Assembly: GCA_030706635.1 (NCBI GenBank)
Contig: JAUZOD010000006.1
Coordinates: 1 to 64,000 of the forward strand
Length of the DNA: 64,000 nucleotides
Source: Bacteroidota bacterium
GTDB lineage: Bacteria > Bacteroidota > Bacteroidia > Chitinophagales > Chitinophagaceae
Reading direction: 5' to 3'
In this document: piece after piece, positions 16,083 through 24,748 of the stretch
How positions within the stretch are numbered: position 1 is the first letter of the stretch
How the letters are laid out: every line of letters starts with the position of its first letter
The notes under the pieces: model-generated
What the model saw: only the letters and a program-made list of their open reading frames with translations
What the model was told of the DNA's origin: nothing
Database searches by the model: none
Made by a program: the position numbers and the translations under genes

Positions 16083-18656
16083 TTATTGCCTCGGGGGTGG
16101 CTTGCCGCCAGGATTTTTCAGGGCCGCATTGAAGAAGCCTCCGAACAATCCATCCAGGCCAAGCCGTACACCCACCTGTCCTGTTTTTCCATTCAGATAA
16201 GAAGCCACAACATCCACGCGAAAGATCTTGAGGATGTTTTCCAGGCCTCCGAATATTTCCACATAATTATTGTTCCGGGTTACATAAAACGCATTTGACC
16301 CCGCCACCAGGTTCCATTGAAGGTTCCTTAACAGCGGAATTTTATTGGTGAGCATGCCGTTGAAATGCTCTTCAATATGTCCCGTTGCATAAAATGCGGC
16401 CGTGGTGCTGTTGGCATAATAAGGAGCCAGCTGAAAGCTGTTTAAATATTCACTGGCATAAAATGTCTGGTTGCCATTGAAATGCTGAAAATCCTGGATG
16501 AATAATTGCCGGGTGTTGAAAAAACCGCCGATACCAAACCGGTATTTGAAAATGCCTCTCAGTTTCAGATTCAGGTCGTCCCAAACAGAAAATTGCCATT
16601 TGTCGTAATTAACATCTGAACCGAAAATATCCGGAATGCCTTTCCGGTATGAAAACGCCAGCGTGGGATATTTTGATCCGATGGCCAGCTTATTGTCCGG
16701 GAACTCAATGTAACGCTGTCCGGGTTTGAATTGCAGATCCAGGCCGGCGATCACGGCCTGGTGGCGGGGAAAGGGGGCGTTTATTTTTTCAAAAGGATAG
16801 TTTGGGGTAAACAGCTTGTCTTTATTCCCGAAGAAGGAAAAATTACTGGTATTGTTCAGCGCGGTCCGGTCTTCGTACAACAGGGAGCCTGCCACACGTA
16901 AACCGTTATCAAACCTGGTTTTGTATTCTGCGGAACCAAATATATTTTCGTAGATCTTCAGGTAATTTTTTCTCAGCATGAGGGTATAGATCTCATTGAT
17001 GAGTGGGCTGATTGGGTTTTCCTGATTGAACTGGCTCACTCTTTTTCCACCGGAAAACGACCAGGTGCTGCGACTGGTACTGCCGCCACTCATGTCAAAG
17101 ACAGCTTGTTTGCGGTTGATATTGAGGGTGCCCCAGGCGTTCAGATGTGAATTGCTGAACCCATACCGGACATGCGGGATAATTTCGATATTATTTCCGG
17201 TTGATTTATTTTCCTTTTTAAGAGTGAATTCTCCATTGAGGACCAATCCTTCCACCGTATTGTATTCCAGTTTGGGAAGCAGCGGCTGGGTAGTCATGGA
17301 AATGGGTCTGGCTGAGTCGTAATCGGATCGCTTAACGCCCGTCAGGAAAATATTCAATGCGGAGAACCGGCCTTCCGTTCTTCTCAGAGAGTCATTCTGG
17401 TGTTTAATGTACTCGGGACTATGACGGACTTTATACATGCTGTCTTTGCTATGGTAGTCCGCTATTTCTTCCGTCTCCAGGGGTACCGGTCTCAGGGAAT
17501 CCCAATAGGCCATCGTTTTTTTATTGACGCCCGTGTCGTATTGAATCACCACATTGTTGAAATATTTTTTTTTGAATTTGGGCCCCAGATCATACTTGCT
17601 GTAAACATTTAAAATGTTCCCTGCTGCGTCAATCCCGAATTTATTAAAGCTGAAATGGACCACCTGGTTCTGTGTTCTCCAGATGTTCGCGGTGATGGGC
17701 GCCTGGATCTGGCGTATGTTGAATGTATCTACAATTTCGAGTTGATAATCTTTGGTCAGGGTGAGATCGAGACTGTGGATACGCCAGTCGCCGTCCGTTA
17801 TATTGATAATGCCGGAGAACAGCGGTTCAAACCTTCTTTTCGGGATCACCCGGATCTGGTTGATTTCTTTTCCGTCTTCAATAAAAGATCCCAGAAATTT
17901 ATACCGGTAGTAATTCAGGGCCCCATCGGCAATGGGAGATACATAACCGCGGGGGCTTAACTGGGTGATGAAGATATTGACATTATTATTGTAGAAGTTG
18001 ACGAATGTCGGAAAGTTAAAACCAAATCCGTTTGTTCCGCTTTCCTTTCCGGAGATCACTTCCAGTTTGATCTTATCCGGTTTTTTAAACGAAATTTTGG
18101 TGAGTGACTCAGACAGGTAAATGATGCCTTTACCCACGGAATCCACACCAAGATCGCTGCGGTCCTGGTCTTTGAAAGCTTTTCCCAGCACTTTTGCAGG
18201 AAGGGTTTTGGTTTTCAGCAGGGCTTTAATATAAGCTTCGCAGGTGAAGGAATCCAGCGGCTCTTCGTACGATTTCCTTTTTTTGATGGCATGCCGGATA
18301 ATTTCATAGGCGGGATCTTCAGCGCCGGCTTTTACAATGATCTCTTTCATGGATGTTTGCTGTAACAACAACTGAAAGTTCAGGGTTAGCGCTTCCGAGC
18401 TCAGGATAGCGGTCTTTTCCTGGCGGCCATAGCCCACGTACTGGCAAACGATCTGGTAGCTGCCAGCCGGAAGGTTGAGAGAATACCGGCCACTGTTATT
18501 CGTGGTTGTTCCGATGGAGGTGCCTTTTACAAAAACAGAGGCGTAAGGCAGAATGATTCCTTTGTCATCGGTTACCGTACCGGTGATCCGCACTGCAAAA
18601 GCGGTGTGAACAATAAGGAATGAGGAAAGGAAAAAGAAAAGGAATCGCTTCATGAA
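16083..18656 (-). CDS. Outer-membrane protein: carboxypeptidase-regulatory-like domain + DUF5686
   Basis: A large (about 857 residues) secreted protein. A signal peptide ending near AFAV is followed by a CarboxypepD_reg-like beta-sandwich (about residues 22-107: ITGTVTDDKGIILPYASVFVKG) and then DUF5686, a predicted outer-membrane beta-barrel domain (AYIKALLKT, GIIYLSESLTKI, GNGFGFNFPTF-like block, DGDWRIHSLDLTLT, many amphipathic strands at the C-terminal half). Family function is unknown; it is common in Bacteroidota. Both MFMKR and MKR starts are possible within nine bases. It converges on bioF and stands alone. Confidence 0.85.
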   Translation of the reverse strand, partial: FMKRFLFFFLSSFLIVHTAFAVRITGTVTDDKGIILPYASVFVKGTSIGTTTNNSGRYSLNLPAGSYQIVCQYVGYGRQEKTAILSSEALTLNFQLLLQQTSMKEIIVKAGAEDPAYEIIRHAIKKRKSYEEPLDSFTCEAYIKALLKTKTLPAKVLGKAFKDQDRSDLGVDSVGKGIIYLSESLTKISFKKPDKIKLEVISGKESGTNGFGFNFPTFVNFYNNNVNIFITQLSPRGYVSPIADGALNYYRYKFLGSFIEDGKEINQIRVIPKRRFEPLFSGIINITDGDWRIHSLDLTLTKDYQLEIVDTFNIRQIQAPITANIWRTQNQVVHFSFNKFGIDAAGNILNVYSKYDLGPKFKKKYFNNVVIQYDTGVNKKTMAYWDSLRPVPLETEEIADYHSKDSMYKVRHSPEYIKHQNDSLRRTEGRFSALNIFLTGVKRSDYDSARPISMTTQPLLPKLEYNTVEGLVLNGEFTLKKENKSTGNNIEIIPHVRYGFSNSHLNAWGTLNINRKQAVFDMSGGSTSRSTWSFSGGKRVSQFNQENPISPLINEIYTLMLRKNYLKIYENIFGSAEYKTRFDNGLRVAGSLLYEDRTALNNTSNFSFFGNKDKLFTPNYPFEKINAPFPRHQAVIAGLDLQFKPGQRYIEFPDNKLAIGSKYPTLAFSYRKGIPDIFGSDVNYDKWQFSVWDDLNLKLRGIFKYRFGIGGFFNTRQLFIQDFQHFNGNQTFYASEYLNSFQLAPYYANSTTAAFYATGHIEEHFNGMLTNKIPLLRNLQWNLVAGSNAFYVTRNNNYVEIFGGLENILKIFRVDVVASYLNGKTGQVGVRLGLDGLFGGFFNAALKNPGGKPPPRQ

Positions 18657-18712
18657 CAATATATAGATAACGAAGCTAAGCCATAGATCGTTGCGTTTCC
18701 TTGCGGACCCGT

Positions 18713-19087
18713 CTAATTTCCCTCCGGCGGAGCCCGATGAAAAAGGATCCTTCTCAGATATGAACCGGAGAGCGCCGCGCAGCCGGCGACGAGGGCTCCG
18801 ATCAATGAGGTGATGACGATCAGCAGGAGGGAAGAACCGCCCAGTCCGAAAATGCTGGCAATTTTTTGCGAAAGGATGCCACCGTTTTTATTATCAATCC
18901 ACCAGGCGAGGACTTCCCATAAAAGAAATACGCCAAGGAAGCCGGAAAGGAACGAATAGGCCGGCTTTTGCGGAATGGTTGCGCTCACGGCAAATGCAGC
19001 GATGGCAATTCCCCACCAGGGCAGATAAAGGCCGCAGACAAAAGCAACCAGGGCGGTAACCAGGATCGAAAGGATGTATTTTAACAT
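18713..19087 (-). CDS. Small uncharacterised membrane protein
   Basis: A 124-residue hydrophobic protein with about four membrane segments (LSILVTALVAFVCGLYLPWW, IAIAAFAV, FLSGFLGVFLLWEVLAWW, LLLIVITSLIGALVAGCAAL) and a short basic C-terminus. I do not recognise a named family. It begins 12 bases after the penicillin acylase gene on the same strand, so the two are very likely cotranscribed, which suggests but does not prove a shared role. Confidence 0.7.
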   Translation of the reverse strand: MLKYILSILVTALVAFVCGLYLPWWGIAIAAFAVSATIPQKPAYSFLSGFLGVFLLWEVLAWWIDNKNGGILSQKIASIFGLGGSSLLLIVITSLIGALVAGCAALSGSYLRRILFHRAPPEGN

Positions 19088-19099
19088 AGTCAGATTGCT

Positions 19100-21535
19100 T
19101 TACAATGAAGTGACCCTGATGATGGCCTTGACCCGCTTATCCGTTTCCTCTTCTTTACTCATCAACCATAAGGGATAATATTTTCCTGTTGCCCAGTTAT
19201 CGATGAAATTATCATAATAGGCACTTCCCGGATTGCCGCTCTGGCCGCCCGGATAGATCCCGTATGCTTCTGTATTTGCCGAAAGCTGCACAATCATGCG
19301 CCAGCTGGGCCCATGATCTTTTTTGACCGCATTGATGGCATACTTTCCACCCGAATTCATAATATTTAGCCGGCTGAATGGATCCAGGTTGGCCAGGTGC
19401 TCCACCACAGTTCCTTTCATTTTCCCCCAGAGCAGGATACCCTCGCTGTCGAGTTGCCTGCATTTTGCAGCTCCTCTTTTAAAAGCAAGCAATACATCCT
19501 CTTTAAGCGTTTCTTTCTCAGGCGTCCGGATATCATCCAGGAATTCATAGGAGCTATCCCTTAGTATACCTTCCAACAGGGTGCTTTCGTTAGGATAGAA
19601 TCCGGGGAGATTATCTTTTTCCAGGTCATCGTTCCAAACCACCGCGGTGAGACTATCCCATACTATCTTAAAAACAGAAGGGGCTTTGCTGTCTGCCTCA
19701 TACCGCAGATCCCATTCCTGCAACAGATCATAATATCTTTTTTCGGTTTCATCCAGAACAGAAGGATCTATATTTTTCAATAACACCGGCCTGGCCATTT
19801 CTGCAAAAAGATTATAGTTATCTGTTTGCAACCTCATCATATCCGGGATGCCGATATCATTCATCTGATTCAGGTAGCGGTTGATCATCATGCCCCGGTA
19901 GTTCGGATAGTTTCCTCCCAAATAATAGGGGTATTCGGAGGGATATACCGGATACTGATTGGCGCTGCTCACAAAACCCCGTTGCGGATTGACCATTTTG
20001 GGATTTTCCTCCTGAGGAATCATTCCCTGCCAGGCGTATGTGCTATCTGTGCCCGGCATGACGAAGTCTCCCTGTCTTTTCCATTTGGCTGGGAATTCTC
20101 CCTGATCGCAGATAGCGATATCTCCATTCTTACAGGCAAATATGGCATTCTGCCCAGGCGTGTGCAACCACTTTATGGCAGACAGGTAATCGGCATAATT
20201 TTTTGCATGGTCCAGTGCGTTAAAGATCATCAGTTCATTCCCCGCATCATGCGCTTTCCATCTTACGGCATAATAATTATTGTTCGTTTGCCTGCCACCG
20301 GAAAAGCTTTTATCGTACATCACCGGACCGAATATGGTGTAGGCGACGGTATCGGTATACTCCAGCGTATCCTTCATCAGGATGTGTTCATAACGGAAAT
20401 CTGTGGTCCTCCATTCGCCGTTGTACCAGTATTCTTTGCGGCTATCGTCTTTAAACTTTATTTCATAGTAATCCCGCACGTCGCGCATCGCATTCGTGAA
20501 GCCAAAGGCGCAACTGTCGTTGAATCCGATGATGATCCCCGGAGCGCCGGGGAAGCTGGCGCCATACGCATTGAAGGAGGGGCAGCTGAGTTGCATTTCG
20601 TACCACAGGGAGGGCAGGTGCAGGCCGAGATGCGGGTCATTGCAGAGAATCGGTGCCCCGCTTTTTGTTTTTTTTCCGCTTACGGCCCAGTTATTACTTC
20701 CGTTATCCGGGTCGGGTTTGGATGATTTTACGTGCACGGCATCCCTGTTATAGAGATAGGCAGAATCGCTTCCTACGGGAGCTTTCACCAGAATACCAGG
20801 TTTAGGTGGCAGGGTATCGTGCGAAACAATTGGGTCCAGGGAATCCTGTTGAACCGGGAACATTTTATTGAAGACAGTATAACCCAGCAGGGAACGCAGA
20901 TTGGTATATTCAAAATCGTCTTCTGCTCCCGCGAGGTCGAGTGACATGAATTTCAGGAACAGGGCAGTTTTCAGGTTGCTCCACAGTTCCGGTTTATAAT
21001 TAAGCAATTTGTATTCAACCGGAAGCTCACTTTCTTTCAAGCCCGTGATATAAGCGTTTACGCCGGCCGTATAAGCATCCGCTTCCGATTTGGAAACTGA
21101 ATCCTTCTCCATTTCAACAACCGCTTTTTCAGCGGCATAACCCATGCCCAATCTTCTCTTTTCGCGGTCGTAATTCAGGGCCTTCGGTCCGATCAGTTCA
21201 CTGATGCGGCCAGCGGCGGCATAGGTCTGGAATTCCATCTGCCATAAACGGAATTTGGCATGCAGGTACCCCTGTAAATAGAAGGCATCTGCATCATTTG
21301 AGGTAAAAATATGGGGAACGAGCCGGTCATCCAGGTATACTTCGGCGGGGTCTTTCAGTCCGGGCAGTTGCAAATCCTGCCCGAAATCCTTATCCACGGG
21401 CTCGGCATTCTGCCAGAAGCCATGCTGGGGACTGAGGAACTTTCCGATAGGAGGTATTTTGCCCCATGGGCTGTTCAGCAGAATCACCAGTAAAAGGGTA
21501 ACAGCGGAGGATATCAGGAAGGGAAGAAATTTCAT
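19100..21535 (-). CDS. Penicillin acylase family protein (Ntn hydrolase)
   Basis: An 811-residue precursor of the penicillin/acyl-homoserine-lactone acylase family, which cleaves amide bonds after self-processing. An N-terminal hydrophobic segment (residues 5-21) directs export. The alpha-chain part has VPHIFTSNDADAFYLQGYLHA, typical of the family; the beta chain is predicted to start at Ser280 in NGSNNWAVSG, the autocatalytic nucleophile. ILCNDPHLGLHLPSLWYEM follows, with conserved Asn and substrate-pocket residues. The natural substrate is unknown; quorum-signal, lipopeptide or peptide amides are options. A small membrane protein gene follows closely. Confidence 0.93.
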   Translation of the reverse strand: MKFLPFLISSAVTLLLVILLNSPWGKIPPIGKFLSPQHGFWQNAEPVDKDFGQDLQLPGLKDPAEVYLDDRLVPHIFTSNDADAFYLQGYLHAKFRLWQMEFQTYAAAGRISELIGPKALNYDREKRRLGMGYAAEKAVVEMEKDSVSKSEADAYTAGVNAYITGLKESELPVEYKLLNYKPELWSNLKTALFLKFMSLDLAGAEDDFEYTNLRSLLGYTVFNKMFPVQQDSLDPIVSHDTLPPKPGILVKAPVGSDSAYLYNRDAVHVKSSKPDPDNGSNNWAVSGKKTKSGAPILCNDPHLGLHLPSLWYEMQLSCPSFNAYGASFPGAPGIIIGFNDSCAFGFTNAMRDVRDYYEIKFKDDSRKEYWYNGEWRTTDFRYEHILMKDTLEYTDTVAYTIFGPVMYDKSFSGGRQTNNNYYAVRWKAHDAGNELMIFNALDHAKNYADYLSAIKWLHTPGQNAIFACKNGDIAICDQGEFPAKWKRQGDFVMPGTDSTYAWQGMIPQEENPKMVNPQRGFVSSANQYPVYPSEYPYYLGGNYPNYRGMMINRYLNQMNDIGIPDMMRLQTDNYNLFAEMARPVLLKNIDPSVLDETEKRYYDLLQEWDLRYEADSKAPSVFKIVWDSLTAVVWNDDLEKDNLPGFYPNESTLLEGILRDSSYEFLDDIRTPEKETLKEDVLLAFKRGAAKCRQLDSEGILLWGKMKGTVVEHLANLDPFSRLNIMNSGGKYAINAVKKDHGPSWRMIVQLSANTEAYGIYPGGQSGNPGSAYYDNFIDNWATGKYYPLWLMSKEEETDKRVKAIIRVTSL

Positions 21536-21641
21536 GGAGCGGTTTTCGGCGTTGAAAATCGTTTAAAAGTAAAATATTTTTAGCCAATTCGGAAGGGTTT
21601 GCTGAAATCAACCCCAGTTTCTTTAAACCTTAATCCTTTAG

Positions 21642-21649
21642 TAAATTTG
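21642..21649 (+). promoter_or_regulatory. trhO: Putative -7 box (TAAATTTG) of trhO
   Basis: An exact TAnnTTTG match only five bases before the GTG start. If functional, the message would be nearly leaderless. Confidence 0.3.
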
Positions 21650-21653
21650 CCTG

Positions 21654-22676
21654 GTGGCACCTCTTCACAACCGGATATCGCAGAAAGAACTCAAGCAAAG
21701 GCTACTGGAAGAAACAGAACCACGGACGACGATCTCGTTTTACCGTTATTTTCCCATCGCCGATCCAAAGGCATTCCGGGATGAATTATACCTGGCCCTT
21801 TCTGCTTTGCAGATCTTCGGAAGAATTTATCTGGCCAAAGAAGGTATTAATGCGCAGATTAGTGTGCCGGCTTTCCGGATGGCCGGATTTCGGGATTATC
21901 TCGAGTCGGTAGAAACCTTAAAGAATCTCCGGCTGAATACAGCCTTTTCAGATAATGGCAAATCCTTCTGGGTGCTCAAAATTAAAGTGCGGGACAAGAT
22001 TGTTGCCGACGGGATCCGGGACGATCATTTCAGCATGCAGAATAAGGGTCAGTATGTGAACGCCGAAACCTTCAACGAGCTTACCAGAGATCCGGAAACG
22101 ATCGTGGTGGATATGCGAAATCACTATGAGTACGAAGTAGGCCATTTTGAAGACGCGCTGGAAATTCCCAGCGATACTTTCCGCGAACAGCTCCCCATGG
22201 CTGTTGAACTGCTGAAGGATAAAAAAGAAAAACCCGTGATCATGTATTGCACGGGGGGCATACGTTGCGAGAAAGCAAGTGCTTACCTGCTTCATCAGGG
22301 ATTTAAAAAAGTATTTCATCTGGAAGGGGGCATCATTCACTATGCCAATACCGTTAAAGAGAAAGGACTTGAAAATAAATTCCGGGGGAAAAACTTTGTT
22401 TTTGACGACCGGCTGGGCGAACCCATCAGCGGGGAAGTGATCGCCCGTTGCCATCAATGCGGCAAACCGGCAGATACGCATACCAATTGCCGGAACAGCG
22501 GCTGTCACCTGTTGTTTATCCAGTGCGCCGAATGCGCAAAGAGATATGATGGTTGTTGCAGTCTGGGATGTCAGGAGGTTTACAATCTTCCGGAAGAGGA
22601 ACAAAAGCAGCTTCGCAAAGGCAGGAAAAACGATCAGAAAATCTTTAATAAGTCGCGGCGGCGGCAGATAGAGTAA
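21654..22676 (+). CDS. trhO: tRNA uridine(34) hydroxylase (rhodanese-like, TrhO/YceA)
   Basis: Makes 5-hydroxyuridine at tRNA position 34, using a rhodanese-type cysteine. The 340-residue protein has the N-terminal acylphosphatase-like domain ([25 protein letters not shown]), then the rhodanese domain with catalytic Cys199 in [16 protein letters not shown], and a C-terminal Cys-rich tail ([30 protein letters not shown]) that looks metal-binding, as in other family members. The start is a GTG at 21654. The position so close to the -7 box leaves some doubt about the first few residues. It is divergent from the acylase gene. Confidence 0.9.
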   Translation: MAPLHNRISQKELKQRLLEETEPRTTISFYRYFPIADPKAFRDELYLALSALQIFGRIYLAKEGINAQISVPAFRMAGFRDYLESVETLKNLRLNTAFSDNGKSFWVLKIKVRDKIVADGIRDDHFSMQNKGQYVNAETFNELTRDPETIVVDMRNHYEYEVGHFEDALEIPSDTFREQLPMAVELLKDKKEKPVIMYCTGGIRCEKASAYLLHQGFKKVFHLEGGIIHYANTVKEKGLENKFRGKNFVFDDRLGEPISGEVIARCHQCGKPADTHTNCRNSGCHLLFIQCAECAKRYDGCCSLGCQEVYNLPEEEQKQLRKGRKNDQKIFNKSRRRQIE

Positions 22677-22722
22677 ATTGAAAGCGTCCACGCCAGGCGT
22701 TTATTACAATAAATAGGATGCC

Positions 22723-23180
22723 ATGAATATTACGAACAGGATCAGTTATTGGGGCGATCGGCATCATCCCAAAATTCTGGATCTCCTTCGCATGCTGCTT
22801 GGTTTTTTTTAGTTATTAAAGGCGTTGGGTTTCTAAATAATGCGGGCTATCTGAGATACCTCATCATTGAAAACAAGGTCATCAGGCAATCGCCGGAAAT
22901 CATAAAAGCGGTTATTGACTATGTAACCTATATGCATCTTCTGGGAGGAACTCTTATTTTTCTCGGACTCCTCACGAGGCTATGGGCCCTGTTGCAATTG
23001 CCGATTGTTTTCGGAGCCGTGTTTTTTGTGAATATTTTATCTCCTTATATGAATGCCGAGCTTTGGCTGTCAGTACTGGTGCTTGCCCTGTTGTTTCTTT
23101 TTGTTATTATTGGCTCGGGGCCATTATCCGTTGACCATTATCTGGCGGGAATCAGAATGGATAAAAAGAAAAAGCTGTAG
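22723..23180 (+). pseudogene. DoxX family membrane protein, frameshifted in a T8 run
   Basis: Two overlapping frames together encode one DoxX-like protein with four membrane segments. The first begins ATG 22723 (MNITNRISYWGDRHHP, then ILDLLRMLLGFF) and hits TAG at 22810; the second continues LVIKGVGFLNNAGYL through HLLGGTLIFLGLLTRLWAL to the TAG-free end at 23180. They join exactly at the eight-T run 22803-22810: one more T would restore a single frame of about 153 residues. This may be a true mutation, slippage-dependent expression or a homopolymer sequencing error. DoxX proteins are small membrane proteins linked to redox or thiosulfate metabolism; the role here is unknown. Confidence 0.75.
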
Positions 23181-23225
23181 GCAAACCGCAGCTCCCGCAG
23201 CAAATATAGGATCGCGAAAACACCG

Positions 23226-23513
23226 TTTTTCGGAGTTTCATCGGAGTGCTAAAAAATAAATCCTGCTTTTTTTTAAAATTCCCCAGGGTATTGGAAAAGG
23301 GCCGGAGAGGGTCCGGATAGGGTATTCCTGGGAGGCTTGTTGGAACACCCTAAGGGGGATTCCCTCCTGCGCCCCTGAAAACGCCCTGGCGGGGCCCTGA
23401 AAATACCCTGTCCGGACCCCGGCCGGCATCGGCAGTGAGCGGCTGATCAAAAACGGAAAAATCCTTCCTTTTCTCAAAAATATTTCTTAGCACTCCGATA
23501 AAACTCCGAAAAA
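23226..23513. repeat. Long imperfect inverted-repeat element (MITE-like or structured RNA)
   Basis: The 557-base gap between convergent doxX and purC holds a 288-base element bounded by 33-base inverted repeats (23226-23258 and 23481-23513, two mismatches), core CGGAGTTT(C/T)ATCGGAGTGC. Each arm contains CGGAGT twice, 11 bases apart. A second nested inverted repeat pairs 23309-23327 with 23402-23420 (GGGTCCGGAYAGGGTATT), and the inner part is GC-rich with runs of C and G. No transposase or credible open frame is inside. No clear target-site duplication was found. It could be a non-autonomous mobile element, or a large bidirectional terminator or folded RNA. Confidence 0.7.
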
Positions 23514-23737
23514 TCGCTTTTTTAGGACTCCATCTTTGGGGGGTAAATGAAATATTTCCGGTCCATTCAGGATGGCTCTGATCTGGGTAAGCGTATATGC
23601 CCGGATCCCCGGTATGGCGCTCGCATAAACCTTTCATTTACATAGTAATCCGATTGTAATACTAAAATTTCAAAACAATGGGGACCATCACACAGGGCAT
23701 CCCGGGTGGCTTCGGCGGGAAGGCGCTTCTTTCTTTA

Positions 23738-24664
23738 CTATTTAATTTTCTCAATCCCGCTCATCACTGCCTGAAAAATTTCTTCCTCGCTCAGGGTGAC
23801 CGGCAAGAATTTTTCGCCGATCACTTTTTCGTAAAGCTCGATATACCGGCGGGAGATGGTCTGGATCCATTCATCGCTCATCCGGGGAACAGTCTGTCCT
23901 TCTTTCCCCATAAAATTATTTTCGATCAGCCATTCGCGTACGAACTCTTTGCTAAGCTGTTTCTGTTTTTCACCACGGCTTTGTCTTTCTTCAAAACCAT
24001 CGGCATAAAAATAGCGGGATGAATCCGGGGTGTGGATCTCATCCATCAGGTAAATGGTATCGCCTATTTTTCCGAATTCATATTTGGTGTCCACCAGGAT
24101 CAATCCCCTTTTCGCGGCTATTTCTTTTCCACGCTGGAAAAGAGCCAGCGTATATTTTTCCAGAACTGCGTATTCGGTTTCATTCACGATTCCCCGGGAA
24201 ATGATTTCCGCACGTGAAATATCCTCGTCGTGACCTGCTTCCGCCTTGGTGGAGGGTGTTATGATCGGATGGGGGAAATAATCGTTTTCCCTTAGTTCTT
24301 CCGGTAAAGGGACGCCGCACAGGAACCTTTTCCCGGCGGAATACGTGCGCCAGGAATGACCGGTCAGATTTCCCCTAACCACCATCTCTACCCGATAAGG
24401 AATGCAGCGCTTTCCAATACTTACCTGGGGAGCGGGCGTGGATAAGAGCCAATTGGGACAAATATCCCGGGTATGATTCAGCATGTAAGCAGCTATCTGA
24501 TTCAAAACTTGTCCTTTATAGGGGATCGGCCTTGGAAGGATCACATCAAAGGCGGATATCCTGTCGGATGCGATCATGACCAGCCATTCGTTTTTGATGC
24601 TGTATACATCGCGGACCTTTCCGCGGTAGAAAGCTGTCTGATCCGGAAAAATAAAGGGATTCAT
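23738..24664 (-). CDS. purC: Phosphoribosylaminoimidazole-succinocarboxamide synthase
   Basis: Purine synthesis enzyme joining CAIR with aspartate, using ATP, to make SAICAR. The 308-residue protein has [12 protein letters not shown] (residues 12-23), [14 protein letters not shown], the [17 protein letters not shown] block, the [17 protein letters not shown] signature and LVDTKYEFG with [16 protein letters not shown]. The length matches the longer (yeast/Bacteroidota-like) form. It stands alone, reads leftward and is divergent from the TonB receptor gene; no other pur genes are near. Confidence 0.96.
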   Translation of the reverse strand: MNPFIFPDQTAFYRGKVRDVYSIKNEWLVMIASDRISAFDVILPRPIPYKGQVLNQIAAYMLNHTRDICPNWLLSTPAPQVSIGKRCIPYRVEMVVRGNLTGHSWRTYSAGKRFLCGVPLPEELRENDYFPHPIITPSTKAEAGHDEDISRAEIISRGIVNETEYAVLEKYTLALFQRGKEIAAKRGLILVDTKYEFGKIGDTIYLMDEIHTPDSSRYFYADGFEERQSRGEKQKQLSKEFVREWLIENNFMGKEGQTVPRMSDEWIQTISRRYIELYEKVIGEKFLPVTLSEEEIFQAVMSGIEKIK

Positions 24665-24748
24665 GTAGTAGATTTGATTGCAAATATTAGGATTTGATTT
24701 TGATTACTCAATAAATGCTAACGAATTCAATCATCTAAATTGATTGCC

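Noticed and set aside
19826-20725. 299-residue plus-strand open frame
   Set aside because: It lies entirely antisense to the clearly coding penicillin acylase gene and has no recognisable domain.
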